NCBI GenBank assembly: GCA_025462725.1
Contig: JAOAPE010000005.1
Span: forward strand, 301,623-365,622
Reading direction: 5' to 3'
DNA length: 64,000 bases
DNA from: Terriglobales bacterium
GTDB taxonomy: Bacteria; Acidobacteriota; Terriglobia; Terriglobales; Acidobacteriaceae
Below, piece by piece: positions 26,222 through 35,175 of this stretch; within the stretch, counting starts at the first letter, position 1; the number at the start of each line of letters is the position of its first letter. The notes under the pieces were generated by a model that searched no databases, had not been told where the DNA came from, and saw nothing but the letters and a program-made list of their open reading frames with translations. Both the position numbers and the translations under genes were made by a program.

Positions 26222-26461
26222 TTACAGAGCGCGCTTGAATTCGCTGCTGTACTGCTGTAAGAACTCTTCAACACTTTCTTGCGCGCGCTGCAGGGAAAGC
26301 TCCTGTCCCCAATGCACGATACCCGTAGAGTTCTTCCGCTGCACCACATAGTGGAAAATCTCTGATCCTTGCGTGCGGCTCGCCATGATCTCGCCTATGA
26401 AGCCAAATTTCTCTACGCGGAATACCGGTGTGTGATCCGAAAACTGCAAAGGTGATGACAC
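26222..26461 (-). CDS. Small hypothetical protein, divergent from dinB
   Basis: 79 residues from GTG 26461, behind GAGAGGAAG. Contains VFRVEKFGFIGEIMASR and SLQRAQESVEEFLQQY; soluble, no known motif. Its stop lies 2 bases from the stop of the convergent MEDS gene, which suggests a real gene packed in. The shared upstream region with dinB carries a palindrome cluster. Confidence 0.6.
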   Translation of the reverse strand: MSSPLQFSDHTPVFRVEKFGFIGEIMASRTQGSEIFHYVVQRKNSTGIVHWGQELSLQRAQESVEEFLQQYSSEFKRAL

Positions 26462-26594
26462 CGGCTCTTCCTCTCAGGAAACTGCTGTTTTATTTGTGAA
26501 AACGCGCGAACGACGGCAAAAATGGGGGCCCAGATACACGCCGACGTCGGCCAATCATTGTCAGAAGCAATCCAGCAACAAAGGGTTGCGCCTG

Positions 26595-26668
26595 TTCCGT
26601 CCTTCCGGAACCATGTTTGCAAACATTATAGTAACCATGTGCCGGTTACCAAGTCACCTTTGGTGACA
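26595..26668. promoter_or_regulatory. Cluster of four inverted repeats between dinB and the divergent small gene
   Basis: In 74 bases: GTTCC-N8-GGAAC (26595-26612), the perfect palindrome ATGTTTGCAAACAT (26614-26627), GTAACC-N7-GGTTAC (26632-26650) and GTCACC-TTT-GGTGAC (26654-26668). Together they fill the region upstream of dinB, so damage-responsive or other regulator binding is plausible. No one site matches a LexA box I can assign with confidence. Confidence 0.55.
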
Positions 26669-26717
26669 GGCTTATGTCTGAGGATTCCTTGCGCTAAGAT
26701 AAGCCGTCACCACTCCA

Positions 26718-27977
26718 ATGAACTCAACTTTCAAGACTTATTTCCATGTGGACATGGACGCTTTCTTTGTCTCCGTGGAAGAACTATTTGATCCTTCCCT
26801 AAAGGGCAAAGCGGTGGTTGTAGGCGGACAGCGTGACGAACGCGGCGTGGTATCCGCGGCATCCTACGAAGCCCGCAAGTTCGGCGTGCACTCCGCTATG
26901 CCCCTGCGCACTGCCGCGAAACTCTGTCCTCATGCCATCTTCGTTGACGGACACATGGATCGCTATCAGGAGTGCTCGAAGAAAGTTTACGCCGTGCTCA
27001 ACCGCTTCACGCCAAAAGTGGAGATGGCTTCCATTGACGAGGCCTACCTCGACATGACTGGTACCGAGCGCCTCTTCGGCCCTCCACTCAAGGCGGCGCA
27101 TGCGCTGCATGAGGCAATGAAGTCCGAGACGCAATTGAACTGCTCGATTGGGATTGCCACGTCGCGCGTCGTCGCAAAAATCACCTCGGACCAGGCAAAA
27201 CCCAACGGCGTGCTGTGGGTGATTCCCGGCAGCGAATCCGGATTCCTGGCTCCGCTTGATGTTCGTAAAATGCCCGGCATCGGCAAAGTCACTGAGCAGC
27301 GACTGCATGAGCTTGGCATTCGCAAGATCGGCGATCTAGCCAAGCTTGACGACGCATTCCTGCAACAGCATTTCGGCGCATGGGGCGCGGCGATGGCTGC
27401 CAAAGCGCGTGGTGAAGACGCTGGCGGCTGGTTCGACGCAGAAGTGGGCGAGGACGAAGGACCAAAATCCATCAGCCACGAGCACACATTCTCAGAGGAC
27501 ACCCGCAACGAAGCCGACCTCGAAGCGACGTTGCTTCGATTGTCAGAGATGGTGGGCCGCAGGCTCCGTGAACACGCGCTCTTCGCGCGCACCGTTCAAC
27601 TGAAATTGCGATACACAGACTTCTCCACCATCACTCGCGCGCACACGCCTGACAGTCCCACCCAACTCGATACCGAGATCTATTCGGAAATTCGCAAGTT
27701 GTTTCGAGCAAACTGGACTCGCGGCCGCACCATTCGTCTTCTCGGCGTCACCACTACCAACTTCGAGGCGCAGGAGGACGCTAGCGGACAAATGAACCTG
27801 CTATCCACTGGCACTACCAGCAACCAGCATCAGCGCTGGACGCAAGCCACCGCCATGGCGGACAAACTTCGTGACAAATTCGGGGACAGTTCGGTGGTTC
27901 TCGGCACCAGCCTCAAACGCAAGCTCCGCGAGCGTGTCCACGAAAACCCTGCAGACAGAAAAAAGCCTGAGCAATAG
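26718..27977 (+). CDS. dinB: DNA polymerase IV (Y-family)
   Basis: 419 residues. FHVDMDAFFVSVEELFDPSL and SIDEAYLDMTGTE carry the catalytic carboxylates; PGIGKVTEQRLHELGI is the thumb helix-hairpin-helix. The little-finger region follows, to LGTSLKRKLRER. It synthesises across lesions with low fidelity. The C-terminus is rich in charged residues and may include the clamp contact, but no clear QxxLF motif is visible. The gene overlaps a bidirectional terminator at its 3' end. Confidence 0.95.
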   Translation: MNSTFKTYFHVDMDAFFVSVEELFDPSLKGKAVVVGGQRDERGVVSAASYEARKFGVHSAMPLRTAAKLCPHAIFVDGHMDRYQECSKKVYAVLNRFTPKVEMASIDEAYLDMTGTERLFGPPLKAAHALHEAMKSETQLNCSIGIATSRVVAKITSDQAKPNGVLWVIPGSESGFLAPLDVRKMPGIGKVTEQRLHELGIRKIGDLAKLDDAFLQQHFGAWGAAMAAKARGEDAGGWFDAEVGEDEGPKSISHEHTFSEDTRNEADLEATLLRLSEMVGRRLREHALFARTVQLKLRYTDFSTITRAHTPDSPTQLDTEIYSEIRKLFRANWTRGRTIRLLGVTTTNFEAQEDASGQMNLLSTGTTSNQHQRWTQATAMADKLRDKFGDSSVVLGTSLKRKLRERVHENPADRKKPEQ

Positions 27978-27991
27978 TTGCCCAGGCTTTT
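27961..27991. terminator. Bidirectional terminator at the end of dinB
   Basis: AAAAGCCTG / CAGGCTTTT stem (9 bp) enclosing a 13-base loop; both strands end in a T-tract, and two convergent genes meet here. Confidence 0.75.
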
Positions 27992-28003
27992 CCCAAAACG
28001 CAG

Positions 28004-28029
28004 TTCCTACCAGACCTTCCTACCAGACC
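28004..28029. repeat. Tandem 13-bp duplication at the end of the M13 peptidase gene
   Basis: TTCCTACCAGACC occurs twice back to back (28004-28016 and 28017-28029). One copy contains the peptidase stop codon. Confidence 0.8.
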
Positions 28030-30140
28030 CTGCACATGTTCTTGTTCACCATCGGCTGTCCCACTTTGCATGAGAATGCCTTCTGGAACTCCGCGAAGTT
28101 CGAGACCAATCCATTGACGCGGTACTTCTCCGGCGAATGTGGATTCGTCACGGCTCCCACTCGCAGGTCCTCCGGACGTTGGTTCGCGCAAGCCCACTGA
28201 GCGACTCCGATAAAGAACCGCTGGTCGGGAGTAAACCCGTCGATAGGCATCAAGTGCTTGCCTTCGGTCGCATTCTTCCACGCGATGTAAGCCAAACGCG
28301 TTCCACCGAGGTCGGCGACATCCTCGCCCATCGTCAACTTCCCGTTGATCTTGATTTCATCAACAATGGTGTACTGCGAGAACTGGTCTGACACGCAGCT
28401 CGCCAGCTTCTCAAACTTCTCACCATCTTCCTTCGTCCACCAGTCTTTCAGATTGCCCTTGGCGTCAAACTGTCGGCCCTCGTCGTCGAAACCGTGCGTC
28501 AGTTCGTGTCCGATCGTCTGCCCTGTGTTTCCGTAATTCGGCGCATCGTCCATTTTGAAATCAAATAATGGCGGTTGCAGAACGCCGGCAGGGAAATTGA
28601 TGTCATTCATCTGCGCGTTGTAATACGCATTCACTGTCGGCGGAGTCATTCCCCACTCACCGCGGTCAACCGGCTTGCCGATCTTGTTCAACTGCCGCCT
28701 CGATTCAAACATCGTGCTGCGTTCCACGTTACCGAAGAAGTCACCCTGGGCGATTTTCAGCGAACTGTAATCGCGCCATTTGTCCGGATAGCCCACCTTG
28801 TTGACCATCGCATGCAATTTTTCCAGAGCCTTTTGTTTCGTGCCATCACTCATCCATGAAAGCTCTTTTATCTCGCTCTCCATGGCTTTCTCGATCTGGT
28901 TCGTCATGTCGACCGTGCGTTTCTTGACTTCCGGGCCGAAGGTCTTCTTCACGAACGCCTGACCTAAAGCTTCGCCGAGATCGCGGTCCACCCAATTGAC
29001 GCAGCGCTTCCATCGCGGCTGCATCTCTGAGACACCACGCAGATACTTACGATAGAAATCAAAGTGCGGCTGGACGAACTTCGCGGAAAGATAATCCGCC
29101 TCGGCATTCACAAGATGCCAGCGCAGATATACTTTCCAGTTCGCAATGTCTTCTCTCTTTAGCTCCGTCTCCAACTGTTTGAAAAATTCGGGTGAGGCCA
29201 CGTTCAGCTCCGTCAGGTTCGGTAGCCCCTGCCCGGCAAAATATTGTTGCCATCCAAAGGACGGCACCATCGCAGCGAGCTCCCCAACCTTCATCTTGTG
29301 ATCCAAGTTGTAAGGATTGCGCCGCTCCACACGCGTCTGCGACGCCTTCGCCAACGCCGTCTCGATGCGCATCACCGTCTCGGAATTTTTCTTCGCGATG
29401 TCCGGCGAATCGCCCAGCAACTCGAGCATCTGCTGCACGTGCGCCTGATACTTCGCCCGAGTCTCTTTCGATTTCTGATCGTCTTTTGTGTAGTAGTCGC
29501 GATCCGGCAATCCTAGCCCGCCTTGATCGGCGAATCCGACAACCTGTTCGGAATCCTTGAAATCCTGGTTCGACCCAAAGCCGAAGATCATGCCGTCACC
29601 GTATGTGGTCAGGTGGAACCGCGTAATAAGAGGCGCCAACTCTGACGTTGACTTGAGCGCATTAATGGCCGCGAGGTCTTTTTGCAGAGGTGTCGCGCCC
29701 GCTTTCTCAATGGCTGATTCATCCATGCATGCGCCGAAGTAGTCTCCGATCTTTTGGTCAACTGCCGTGCGACTCGCTCGCGGCTTCGCCGCCTCCTCCA
29801 GGATCCCCCAAAGGAATTGCTGGTTCTCGTCTTCCATCTTCGAATAGACATTCCATCGCGCTTGGTCAGGAGGAATGGGATTGTTCTTCATCCAGCCGCC
29901 ACAGGTGTACGCGTAGAAATCCACGCAAGGGTCTTGCGTTTTATCCATGGACGGAATATCCAGGCTCGGCGTGTACGGCAACTCCTTCAGCGGACGCTTC
30001 GGCACGCTCGCCGACTTCTGCGCAACAGCGGTTTTCTTCGCCGTTGCGGGTTTAGCCGGCGCTGTCTGCGCGAAATTGGTTTGGGTGATTGCGAAACAAA
30101 TGAGAACGACTAGAAAAAAGCGAGGCGGGACACGGCTCAT
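28020..30140 (-). CDS. M13-family zinc metallopeptidase (PepO/neprilysin-like)
   Basis: 706 residues. A signal peptide (VVLICFAITQTNFAQ) leads to an Ala/Lys linker and the M13_N helical domain (DPCVDFYAYTCGGWMKNNP). The catalytic domain has NAYYNAQMNDINFPAG, the zinc site H545ELTH549 in GHELTHGFDDEGR, then EDVADLGGTRLAY and the closing CRVW that marks M13 C-termini. It cleaves peptides outside the cytoplasm. Length is typical. It follows dinB convergently. Confidence 0.95.
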   Translation of the reverse strand: MSRVPPRFFLVVLICFAITQTNFAQTAPAKPATAKKTAVAQKSASVPKRPLKELPYTPSLDIPSMDKTQDPCVDFYAYTCGGWMKNNPIPPDQARWNVYSKMEDENQQFLWGILEEAAKPRASRTAVDQKIGDYFGACMDESAIEKAGATPLQKDLAAINALKSTSELAPLITRFHLTTYGDGMIFGFGSNQDFKDSEQVVGFADQGGLGLPDRDYYTKDDQKSKETRAKYQAHVQQMLELLGDSPDIAKKNSETVMRIETALAKASQTRVERRNPYNLDHKMKVGELAAMVPSFGWQQYFAGQGLPNLTELNVASPEFFKQLETELKREDIANWKVYLRWHLVNAEADYLSAKFVQPHFDFYRKYLRGVSEMQPRWKRCVNWVDRDLGEALGQAFVKKTFGPEVKKRTVDMTNQIEKAMESEIKELSWMSDGTKQKALEKLHAMVNKVGYPDKWRDYSSLKIAQGDFFGNVERSTMFESRRQLNKIGKPVDRGEWGMTPPTVNAYYNAQMNDINFPAGVLQPPLFDFKMDDAPNYGNTGQTIGHELTHGFDDEGRQFDAKGNLKDWWTKEDGEKFEKLASCVSDQFSQYTIVDEIKINGKLTMGEDVADLGGTRLAYIAWKNATEGKHLMPIDGFTPDQRFFIGVAQWACANQRPEDLRVGAVTNPHSPEKYRVNGLVSNFAEFQKAFSCKVGQPMVNKNMCRVW

Positions 30141-30210
30141 GTTTTTTGGCTCCGTCAGAGTTCAGACGAGCCAGTTTACAGTAGGCGAGCAGGATAAATC
30201 TTGTCTCGGC

Positions 30211-30687
30211 CTACGGCGCGGCACATTCACGCGGAGAAAAACTGATGGCCCTGTTCGATTTTTCCACCCACAGGCATGCAGGCTTGGCGCGGTCATTCAC
30301 ACGGACTGCGACAATGACCCCGCTGCTTTCCGTCGTGTTGCTCTTCGGCGCCACAGCGCCGCGTACATCGTGTTTAGTGATGTAGCCGAATTCGCCAGTT
30401 GGACCCCAATCTAGCTGGAATTGCCCAAAATTGTAGTCACTGTATTTGTCCACGTGCTGACGCCACTGCGGATCGGCGCGCCACAAGGCGTACGCCTTTT
30501 CATAATCCTTTTGCTCAATTGCGGTGAAAAACTTATCGACCACGCGCTCTTCTGGCCAGTACCGATTCCACCACGCCACAGTGGCGACCACCAGCAGCAC
30601 CACTACTGTCGCAATCAGCAGGTTGCGGATCTTTCGCGCTCGGGCTTCCGCCACCGGATCGGGCGGCTTGCTTTCAAAGATTGTCAT
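30211..30687 (-). CDS. Single-pass membrane protein of unknown function
   Basis: 158 residues. A basic N-tail (PVAEARARKIRN) precedes one transmembrane helix (LLIATVVVLLVVATVAW), then a soluble domain beginning RVVDKFFTAIEQKDYEKAYALW, a small helical pattern as in DUF4878/lumazine-like folds. Two Cys near the end (ACLW, ECAAP) could pair outside the cytoplasm. The gene lies between ddl and the M13 peptidase on the same strand. Confidence 0.7.
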   Translation of the reverse strand: MTIFESKPPDPVAEARARKIRNLLIATVVVLLVVATVAWWNRYWPEERVVDKFFTAIEQKDYEKAYALWRADPQWRQHVDKYSDYNFGQFQLDWGPTGEFGYITKHDVRGAVAPKSNTTESSGVIVAVRVNDRAKPACLWVEKSNRAISFSPRECAAP

Positions 30688-30747
30688 TTCGTTCTTCTTC
30701 TAACTTTGACACTGATACTACGCCACTCGTTCCAGAAATCCTCGAAG

Positions 30748-31929
30748 CTAAGTGAACGAGTACTTGTTGCGCTTCTTCTCTCCGTGCCGCTCCAGAGCTA
30801 ATTCGATCAATCGCGTGATGAGTTCCGTGTACTCCACTCCGCTTGCTGCCCACAGCTTTGGATACATACTAATAGCCGTGAATCCGGGCATGGTGTTGAT
30901 CTCATTCACAAACAACTTGCCTGATTTTGCGTCCATGAGGAAGTCGACACGCGCGAGGCCGGAGCAATCCACCGCTTTGAATGCCGCCACTGCCATTTGC
31001 TGAACTTCCTTGGTTTGCGATTTGCTCAGCTTTGCGGGAATCAGCAGCTTCGACCCCTCATCAAGATACTTCGCTGCATAATCGTAAAACTCGGCAATGG
31101 GTACGATCTCGCCTGGCACCGAGGCCTTGGGATCATCATTCCCCAAAACCGAGACTTCAATCTCCCGCGCCTTCTGTTTCGCGCTGCCCACACCCTGCTC
31201 GACCACGATTTTGCGATCAAAGCTTGCGGCCAGATTCATCGCGGCATCAAGTTCGCCTGCGTCATGGACTTTTGAAATCCCAACGGACGACCCAAGATTC
31301 GCGGGCTTCACGAAAACCGGATACTTCAACTTGCTTTCAATCTGCTTGCGGCTCTCTTTCGGTTCTTGCTCCCATTCGCTGCGCAGCACGGTCACGTGTT
31401 TTACCATCGGCAGGCCCGACGCAGCGAACAGTCGCTTCATGATGTCCTTGTCCATCCCCGCCGCCGAGCCCAAAACACCAGCGCCGACATAGGCAATGTC
31501 AGCAAGTTCCAGCAGACCTTGGATAGTTCCGTCCTCGCCGAAAGTTCCGTGCAATACGGGGAAGATCACATCCACATTGATGGACTGGCTATTCGTGGCA
31601 GGTGCCGCATCCATTGCAAAAGGAACCATCGAACTCGCGTCCGGCATCGGCGGCACGATAACTCCCGCCCCCGAAGCTAGCACTGCCGCGCCCGGCGTTG
31701 CGCCAGGATCGCCCGCTCGCAGATGTTTTTCATCTGCGCCATCACTTTTCGCCAACAGCTTTTCCGCGTGGCTGGCTGTTACCCATTGTCCGGATTTCGT
31801 AATCCCGATGGGAACAACTTCGAACTTTTTCTTGTCTATTGCATTCAGCACCGAGGCAGCCGACAGCAATGACACTTCATGCTCGCCGCTTCGTCCGCCA
31901 AATAGTATGCCAACTCTGAGTTTTTTCAT
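30748..31929 (-). CDS. ddl: D-alanine--D-alanine ligase
   Basis: 393 residues from ATG 31929 (the frame continues to 32010 without a better start). LFGGRSGEHEVSLLSA, HGTFGEDGTIQGLLEL, KPANLGSSVGISKV, DYAAKYL and FVNEINTMPGFTAISMYPKLW are all present; the Tyr of YDYAAKY indicates D-Ala-D-Ala rather than D-lactate product. Residues about 70-110 carry an Ala/Pro-rich insertion relative to short Ddl proteins. Peptidoglycan precursor synthesis in the cytoplasm. Confidence 0.95.
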   Translation of the reverse strand: MKKLRVGILFGGRSGEHEVSLLSAASVLNAIDKKKFEVVPIGITKSGQWVTASHAEKLLAKSDGADEKHLRAGDPGATPGAAVLASGAGVIVPPMPDASSMVPFAMDAAPATNSQSINVDVIFPVLHGTFGEDGTIQGLLELADIAYVGAGVLGSAAGMDKDIMKRLFAASGLPMVKHVTVLRSEWEQEPKESRKQIESKLKYPVFVKPANLGSSVGISKVHDAGELDAAMNLAASFDRKIVVEQGVGSAKQKAREIEVSVLGNDDPKASVPGEIVPIAEFYDYAAKYLDEGSKLLIPAKLSKSQTKEVQQMAVAAFKAVDCSGLARVDFLMDAKSGKLFVNEINTMPGFTAISMYPKLWAASGVEYTELITRLIELALERHGEKKRNKYSFT

Positions 31930-32056
31930 CGCGCTCGCAATGGCACAGCGTGAGTTGCGAATCGTCGCTGATTTCCCGATTGCGCAACCTGCTGCTTCGT
32001 GTAAATTCAATTTATCACGACAGTGTTGAAGTCACTCTCTGCGCGGAGCTGAGCCT

Positions 32057-32587
32057 ATGCGATGGGTCATCATGGCAGTCCTGTTCCTTGTCGTTCTGGT
32101 GCTCGCCATCTTTGCTGCCGGGGCCATGCTGCCACTCGGACATATCGCCTCACGCAAAATGAAGCTGAACCAACCGCCCGAAGCCGTCTGGCAGGCCATC
32201 AACACTCATCCGGAAAAGTGGCGTCCGGAATTGAAATCCGTGACTAAGCTGCCGGACTCCAGCGGCCATCCTGCATGGCAGGAAGAATACAAAGATGGGA
32301 TGAAGCTGATCCTCGAAGACACCGAATCGATCCCAGCAAAAAAACTTGTCCGATCTGTCCGAGACAGCGGAAACATGTTCAGCGGCCAGTGGACATTCGA
32401 CATCACTCCCGCTCCCGGCGGCAGCATTCTTCAAATCACCGAGCGCGGCGAAGTTCCCAATCCATTTTTCCGTTTCGTCTCCCGCTTCATCATGGGACAC
32501 AACAAGACCATCGAGCAGTACATGACTGCCCTAGCAGGAAAATTTGGGGAGAAAGCTAACTTCAGCGGCAACAGCGATTCAAGATGA
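32057..32587 (+). CDS. SRPBCC-superfamily protein with an N-terminal membrane helix
   Basis: 176 residues. A transmembrane segment (VIMAVLFLVVLVLAIFAAGA) is followed by a START/polyketide-cyclase-like domain: NQPPEAVWQAINTHPEKW, WTFDITPAPGGSILQITERG, and a C-terminal helix. Such domains hold hydrophobic ligands in a cavity. It overlaps the M28 gene by 4 bases (ATGA), so the two are translated together. Ligand unknown. Confidence 0.82.
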   Translation: MRWVIMAVLFLVVLVLAIFAAGAMLPLGHIASRKMKLNQPPEAVWQAINTHPEKWRPELKSVTKLPDSSGHPAWQEEYKDGMKLILEDTESIPAKKLVRSVRDSGNMFSGQWTFDITPAPGGSILQITERGEVPNPFFRFVSRFIMGHNKTIEQYMTALAGKFGEKANFSGNSDSR

Positions 32588-33558
32588 AGATCAAGAGAGG
32601 CATCGCGCTGCGGCTCACAATCTTCTTAGTAGTGCTCACGGTTTTGGCGACGATGGTTACGCAGCCGATGTTCCTCTTCAAGAAGTCGCAGTTTACTTCG
32701 CGCGCCAATCCAGATCGGCTGAAAGCTCACGTCGAGATGCTGGCTGGGAAGATCCCGAACCGCAGTTATGACGACCCTCGAAATCTGAATCGAGCCGCAG
32801 ACTACATAACTGCTGAGTTCAAAAAATCCGGCGCATCCGTTTCAGAGCAGCCCGTTCGTGCCGGTGGACGGCAATTCAAAAACATCATTGCCGATTTCGG
32901 CCCCGACAGCCCAGAGATGATCGTCGTGGGCGCGCATTACGATTCCTATGGTGGCTATCCCGGAGCCGACGACAACGCCAGCGGGACAGCAGGCCTGATC
33001 GAATTGGCGCAACTGTTGAGCAACACGAAATTGCCGATGAAAGTGGAACTGGTCGCCTACACCCTCGAAGAGCCGCCATTCTTTCGCAGCCCGAGTCAGG
33101 GCAGCCTGGTTCACGCTAGCAGCCTGAAAAAGATCAACGCCAAAGTGCGGGCGATGATCTGCCTCGAGATGATCGGCTTCTTCTCTGACAAGGCCGGCAG
33201 TCAAAGCTATCCAGTTCCGGGCATGGGACTGATCTACCCAGACCGCGCAAATTACATCGCAGTGGTTGGTTCATTCGCTCACTTCGGATTGGTACGCACT
33301 GTGAAGAAAGCGATGACTGCCGGCAGCGATTTGCCCGTGCGTTCTACGAACGCACCGCGATCAATTCCCGGAATTGATTTTTCAGATCACGCCAGCTACT
33401 GGGACATGGGTTATCCGGCGGTGATGATCACCGACACCGCGTTTTATCGCAATCCGAATTACCACACCGCGCAGGACACACCAGACACGCTCGACTACAA
33501 TCGCATGGCCAAAGTGGTGGATCAGGTTTACGGAGCAGTGTTGGCGCTGGCGAAATAA
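32584..33558 (+). CDS. M28-family zinc peptidase, membrane-anchored or secreted
   Basis: 324 residues. An uncleaved or cleaved N-terminal hydrophobic segment (LTIFLVVLTVLATMVTQPMF) leads into the M28 fold: VVGAHYDSYGG (His and Asp ligands), GADDNASGTAG (bridging Asp), LEEPPFF (catalytic Glu), and IDFSDHASYWDMGYPAVMITD with the final zinc His. It acts outside the cytoplasm as an aminopeptidase-type hydrolase. Translation is coupled to the SRPBCC gene. Confidence 0.9.
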   Translation: MKIKRGIALRLTIFLVVLTVLATMVTQPMFLFKKSQFTSRANPDRLKAHVEMLAGKIPNRSYDDPRNLNRAADYITAEFKKSGASVSEQPVRAGGRQFKNIIADFGPDSPEMIVVGAHYDSYGGYPGADDNASGTAGLIELAQLLSNTKLPMKVELVAYTLEEPPFFRSPSQGSLVHASSLKKINAKVRAMICLEMIGFFSDKAGSQSYPVPGMGLIYPDRANYIAVVGSFAHFGLVRTVKKAMTAGSDLPVRSTNAPRSIPGIDFSDHASYWDMGYPAVMITDTAFYRNPNYHTAQDTPDTLDYNRMAKVVDQVYGAVLALAK

Positions 33559-33567
33559 GCTGTGGAT

Positions 33568-33798
33568 TTACCGAGCGTCAGCTACAGCCTTTTGGACGGA
33601 ACTGGGAAGTTTGATCGGCACGAAGTAGTCGGCTGGATAGAGGTAATCTTCGCCGGATTCGTCTTTGACACAAACATGGCTGACGCGCTCGGCCCCGTTA
33701 TCAGGCAGCAACTCATATATCTTTCGGAGTTCCAATGACGCCTTGTACTCGTCATTGCGGATACAAACAGCGAGTTGCAACCCACGTTTAGGGTTCAA
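33568..33798 (-). CDS. Small conserved-looking protein of unknown function
   Basis: 76 residues from TTG 33798 (AGAGG just before it); ATG 33837 or 33846 are alternative starts but lie inside the upstream gene's frame. Motifs LAVCIRNDEYKASLELRK and DESGEDYLYPADYFVPI give a compact beta-rich protein; I recall similar short proteins in acidobacteria and other soil bacteria but not a named family. It partly overlaps the broken gene at 33788-34024, on the same strand, so the two probably formed an operon pair. It is convergent with the M28 gene. Confidence 0.65.
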   Translation of the reverse strand: MNPKRGLQLAVCIRNDEYKASLELRKIYELLPDNGAERVSHVCVKDESGEDYLYPADYFVPIKLPSSVQKAVADAR

Positions 33799-34024
33799 CG
33801 AGCCTCTTGATCTTGAACTCTTTTCTGCCGATGCCATGCGCTTCATACCAATGAATCTCTGCTACGTGAATCGTACAATTAGAGAACCTGATTTCCGCTA
33901 TTCCTTTTTAGCTTCCTCCAGCGGCTGCCACCGTAGATCTTTTCAGTCGCGTTCTTTCACGAATGGCTGTATCCTTCGCGATCACCTCTACCTCGCGCAG
34001 CTTTCCTACGATCTCGAAGTGCAT
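33788..34024 (-). pseudogene. Small gene with two compensating frameshifts
   Basis: From ATG 34024 the frame reads MHFEIVGKLREVEVIAKDT and ends IHVAEIHWYEAHGIG ... KIKRLVEP at TAA 33788-33790, 79 codons in total. In between it hits TAA at 33908-33910 in RSTVAAAGGS-stop. Reading one base off in that short stretch gives IYGGSRWRKLK, which fits the rest much better. Two A-runs explain it: four As where five are expected (near 33941) and five where four are expected (near 33905). The ends are therefore in the same frame. Either a recently broken gene or two homopolymer sequencing errors. It lies 12 bases downstream of the arginase gene. Confidence 0.6.
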
Positions 34025-34036
34025 GCATCGAGGCTC

Positions 34037-35095
34037 TTACAGAATTTTCTTCCCGAACGCTGACATCGCCAACTCTACTGCCAGATCAGCAGTGCGGTTG
34101 TGTTCATCGATGACTGGATTCACTTCCACGATCTCGAAGCTGGTCATGCGTCCGTGGTCGGCGATGATCTCCATCGCGAGGTGCGCTTCGCGGTAAGTCG
34201 CGCCCCCGCGTACAGGCGTCCCCACTCCAGGCGCATCTTCCGGATCGATCCAATCCATGTCCAGCGATACGTGATATCCCGCTGTGCCACGTCCAGCCGT
34301 GCGTAACGCTTCTTCAATGACCGTTCTCATGCCGCGCTCGTCGATGTCGCGCATAGTGTAAACCTCAGTGATGCCCGCGCGACGGATGTTGTCTTTTTCC
34401 GTCTGGTCAATATCGCGTACGCCGATGATGACCGTGTTCTCGGGCAGCACCTTTGGAGAGAAATTAAATATGTTTCCTAATTCCGCAGGACCCAGCCCCA
34501 TAATCGCCGCCAGCGGCATGCCGTGGACGTTGCCGCTAGGCGATGTGTCCGGCGTGTTGATGTCGCTGTGCGCATCAATCCAGATGAGCCCGATCTTCTT
34601 GTCCTGTCGTCGGTGAAACTCCGCAACACCTGATACCGTTCCGGCAGCCACTGAGTGATCACCGCCCAGCACCAGCGGAACGAATCCCGATTCCAGTGCC
34701 TTCAACACCTGCTCCGCGTGCTTGGTGCAGGTCGCTGTGATCTCCTTCAGATACTTCGCCGCGGGGTCGCCAGACTTCTTCGTCTCAGCGAGGGCAACGG
34801 TGATGTTGCCGCCGTCCTCTACCACGTGTCCCAGAGCTTCGAGTCGCGCTTCCAGTCCGGCAACACGGACTGCTGAAGGCCCCATATCCACACCACGACG
34901 GGATTGCCCCAAATCAAGCGGAACACCTATGACCCTGATTTTCTTGGCGGCAACGCTGGCGATTTGCCGGCGATCGGTGGCGCGCTTTTTCGGGAGTTGA
35001 GCGTCCGCCGGAGGTGCTACAGGCGAACCCTTCGGCGTGCCAACATCCTCGGAATGACTTCTAAGTTCTAAATTTTCATTTGACTGGTTTTCCAT
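34037..35095 (-). CDS. rocF: Arginase
   Basis: 352 residues, with a 50-residue N-terminal extension that is polar and not signal-like. The core has GGDHSVAAGT, IDAHSDINTP, SLDMDWIDP and EIVEVNP, supplying the two-manganese ligands. The enzyme hydrolyses arginine to ornithine and urea; agmatinase-type specificity is less likely because the VHGMPLAAIMG segment matches arginases. Same strand as asnS upstream; no urease genes in the window. Cytoplasmic. Confidence 0.92.
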   Translation of the reverse strand: MENQSNENLELRSHSEDVGTPKGSPVAPPADAQLPKKRATDRRQIASVAAKKIRVIGVPLDLGQSRRGVDMGPSAVRVAGLEARLEALGHVVEDGGNITVALAETKKSGDPAAKYLKEITATCTKHAEQVLKALESGFVPLVLGGDHSVAAGTVSGVAEFHRRQDKKIGLIWIDAHSDINTPDTSPSGNVHGMPLAAIMGLGPAELGNIFNFSPKVLPENTVIIGVRDIDQTEKDNIRRAGITEVYTMRDIDERGMRTVIEEALRTAGRGTAGYHVSLDMDWIDPEDAPGVGTPVRGGATYREAHLAMEIIADHGRMTSFEIVEVNPVIDEHNRTADLAVELAMSAFGKKIL

Positions 35096-35175
35096 AAAGA
35101 CTTTCGTGCTTCACTGCACTTTGTTAGTTGCTCACTTGCGATGGCGCGTCGCTCGCCACTTGCAAGCCGTTGAAT

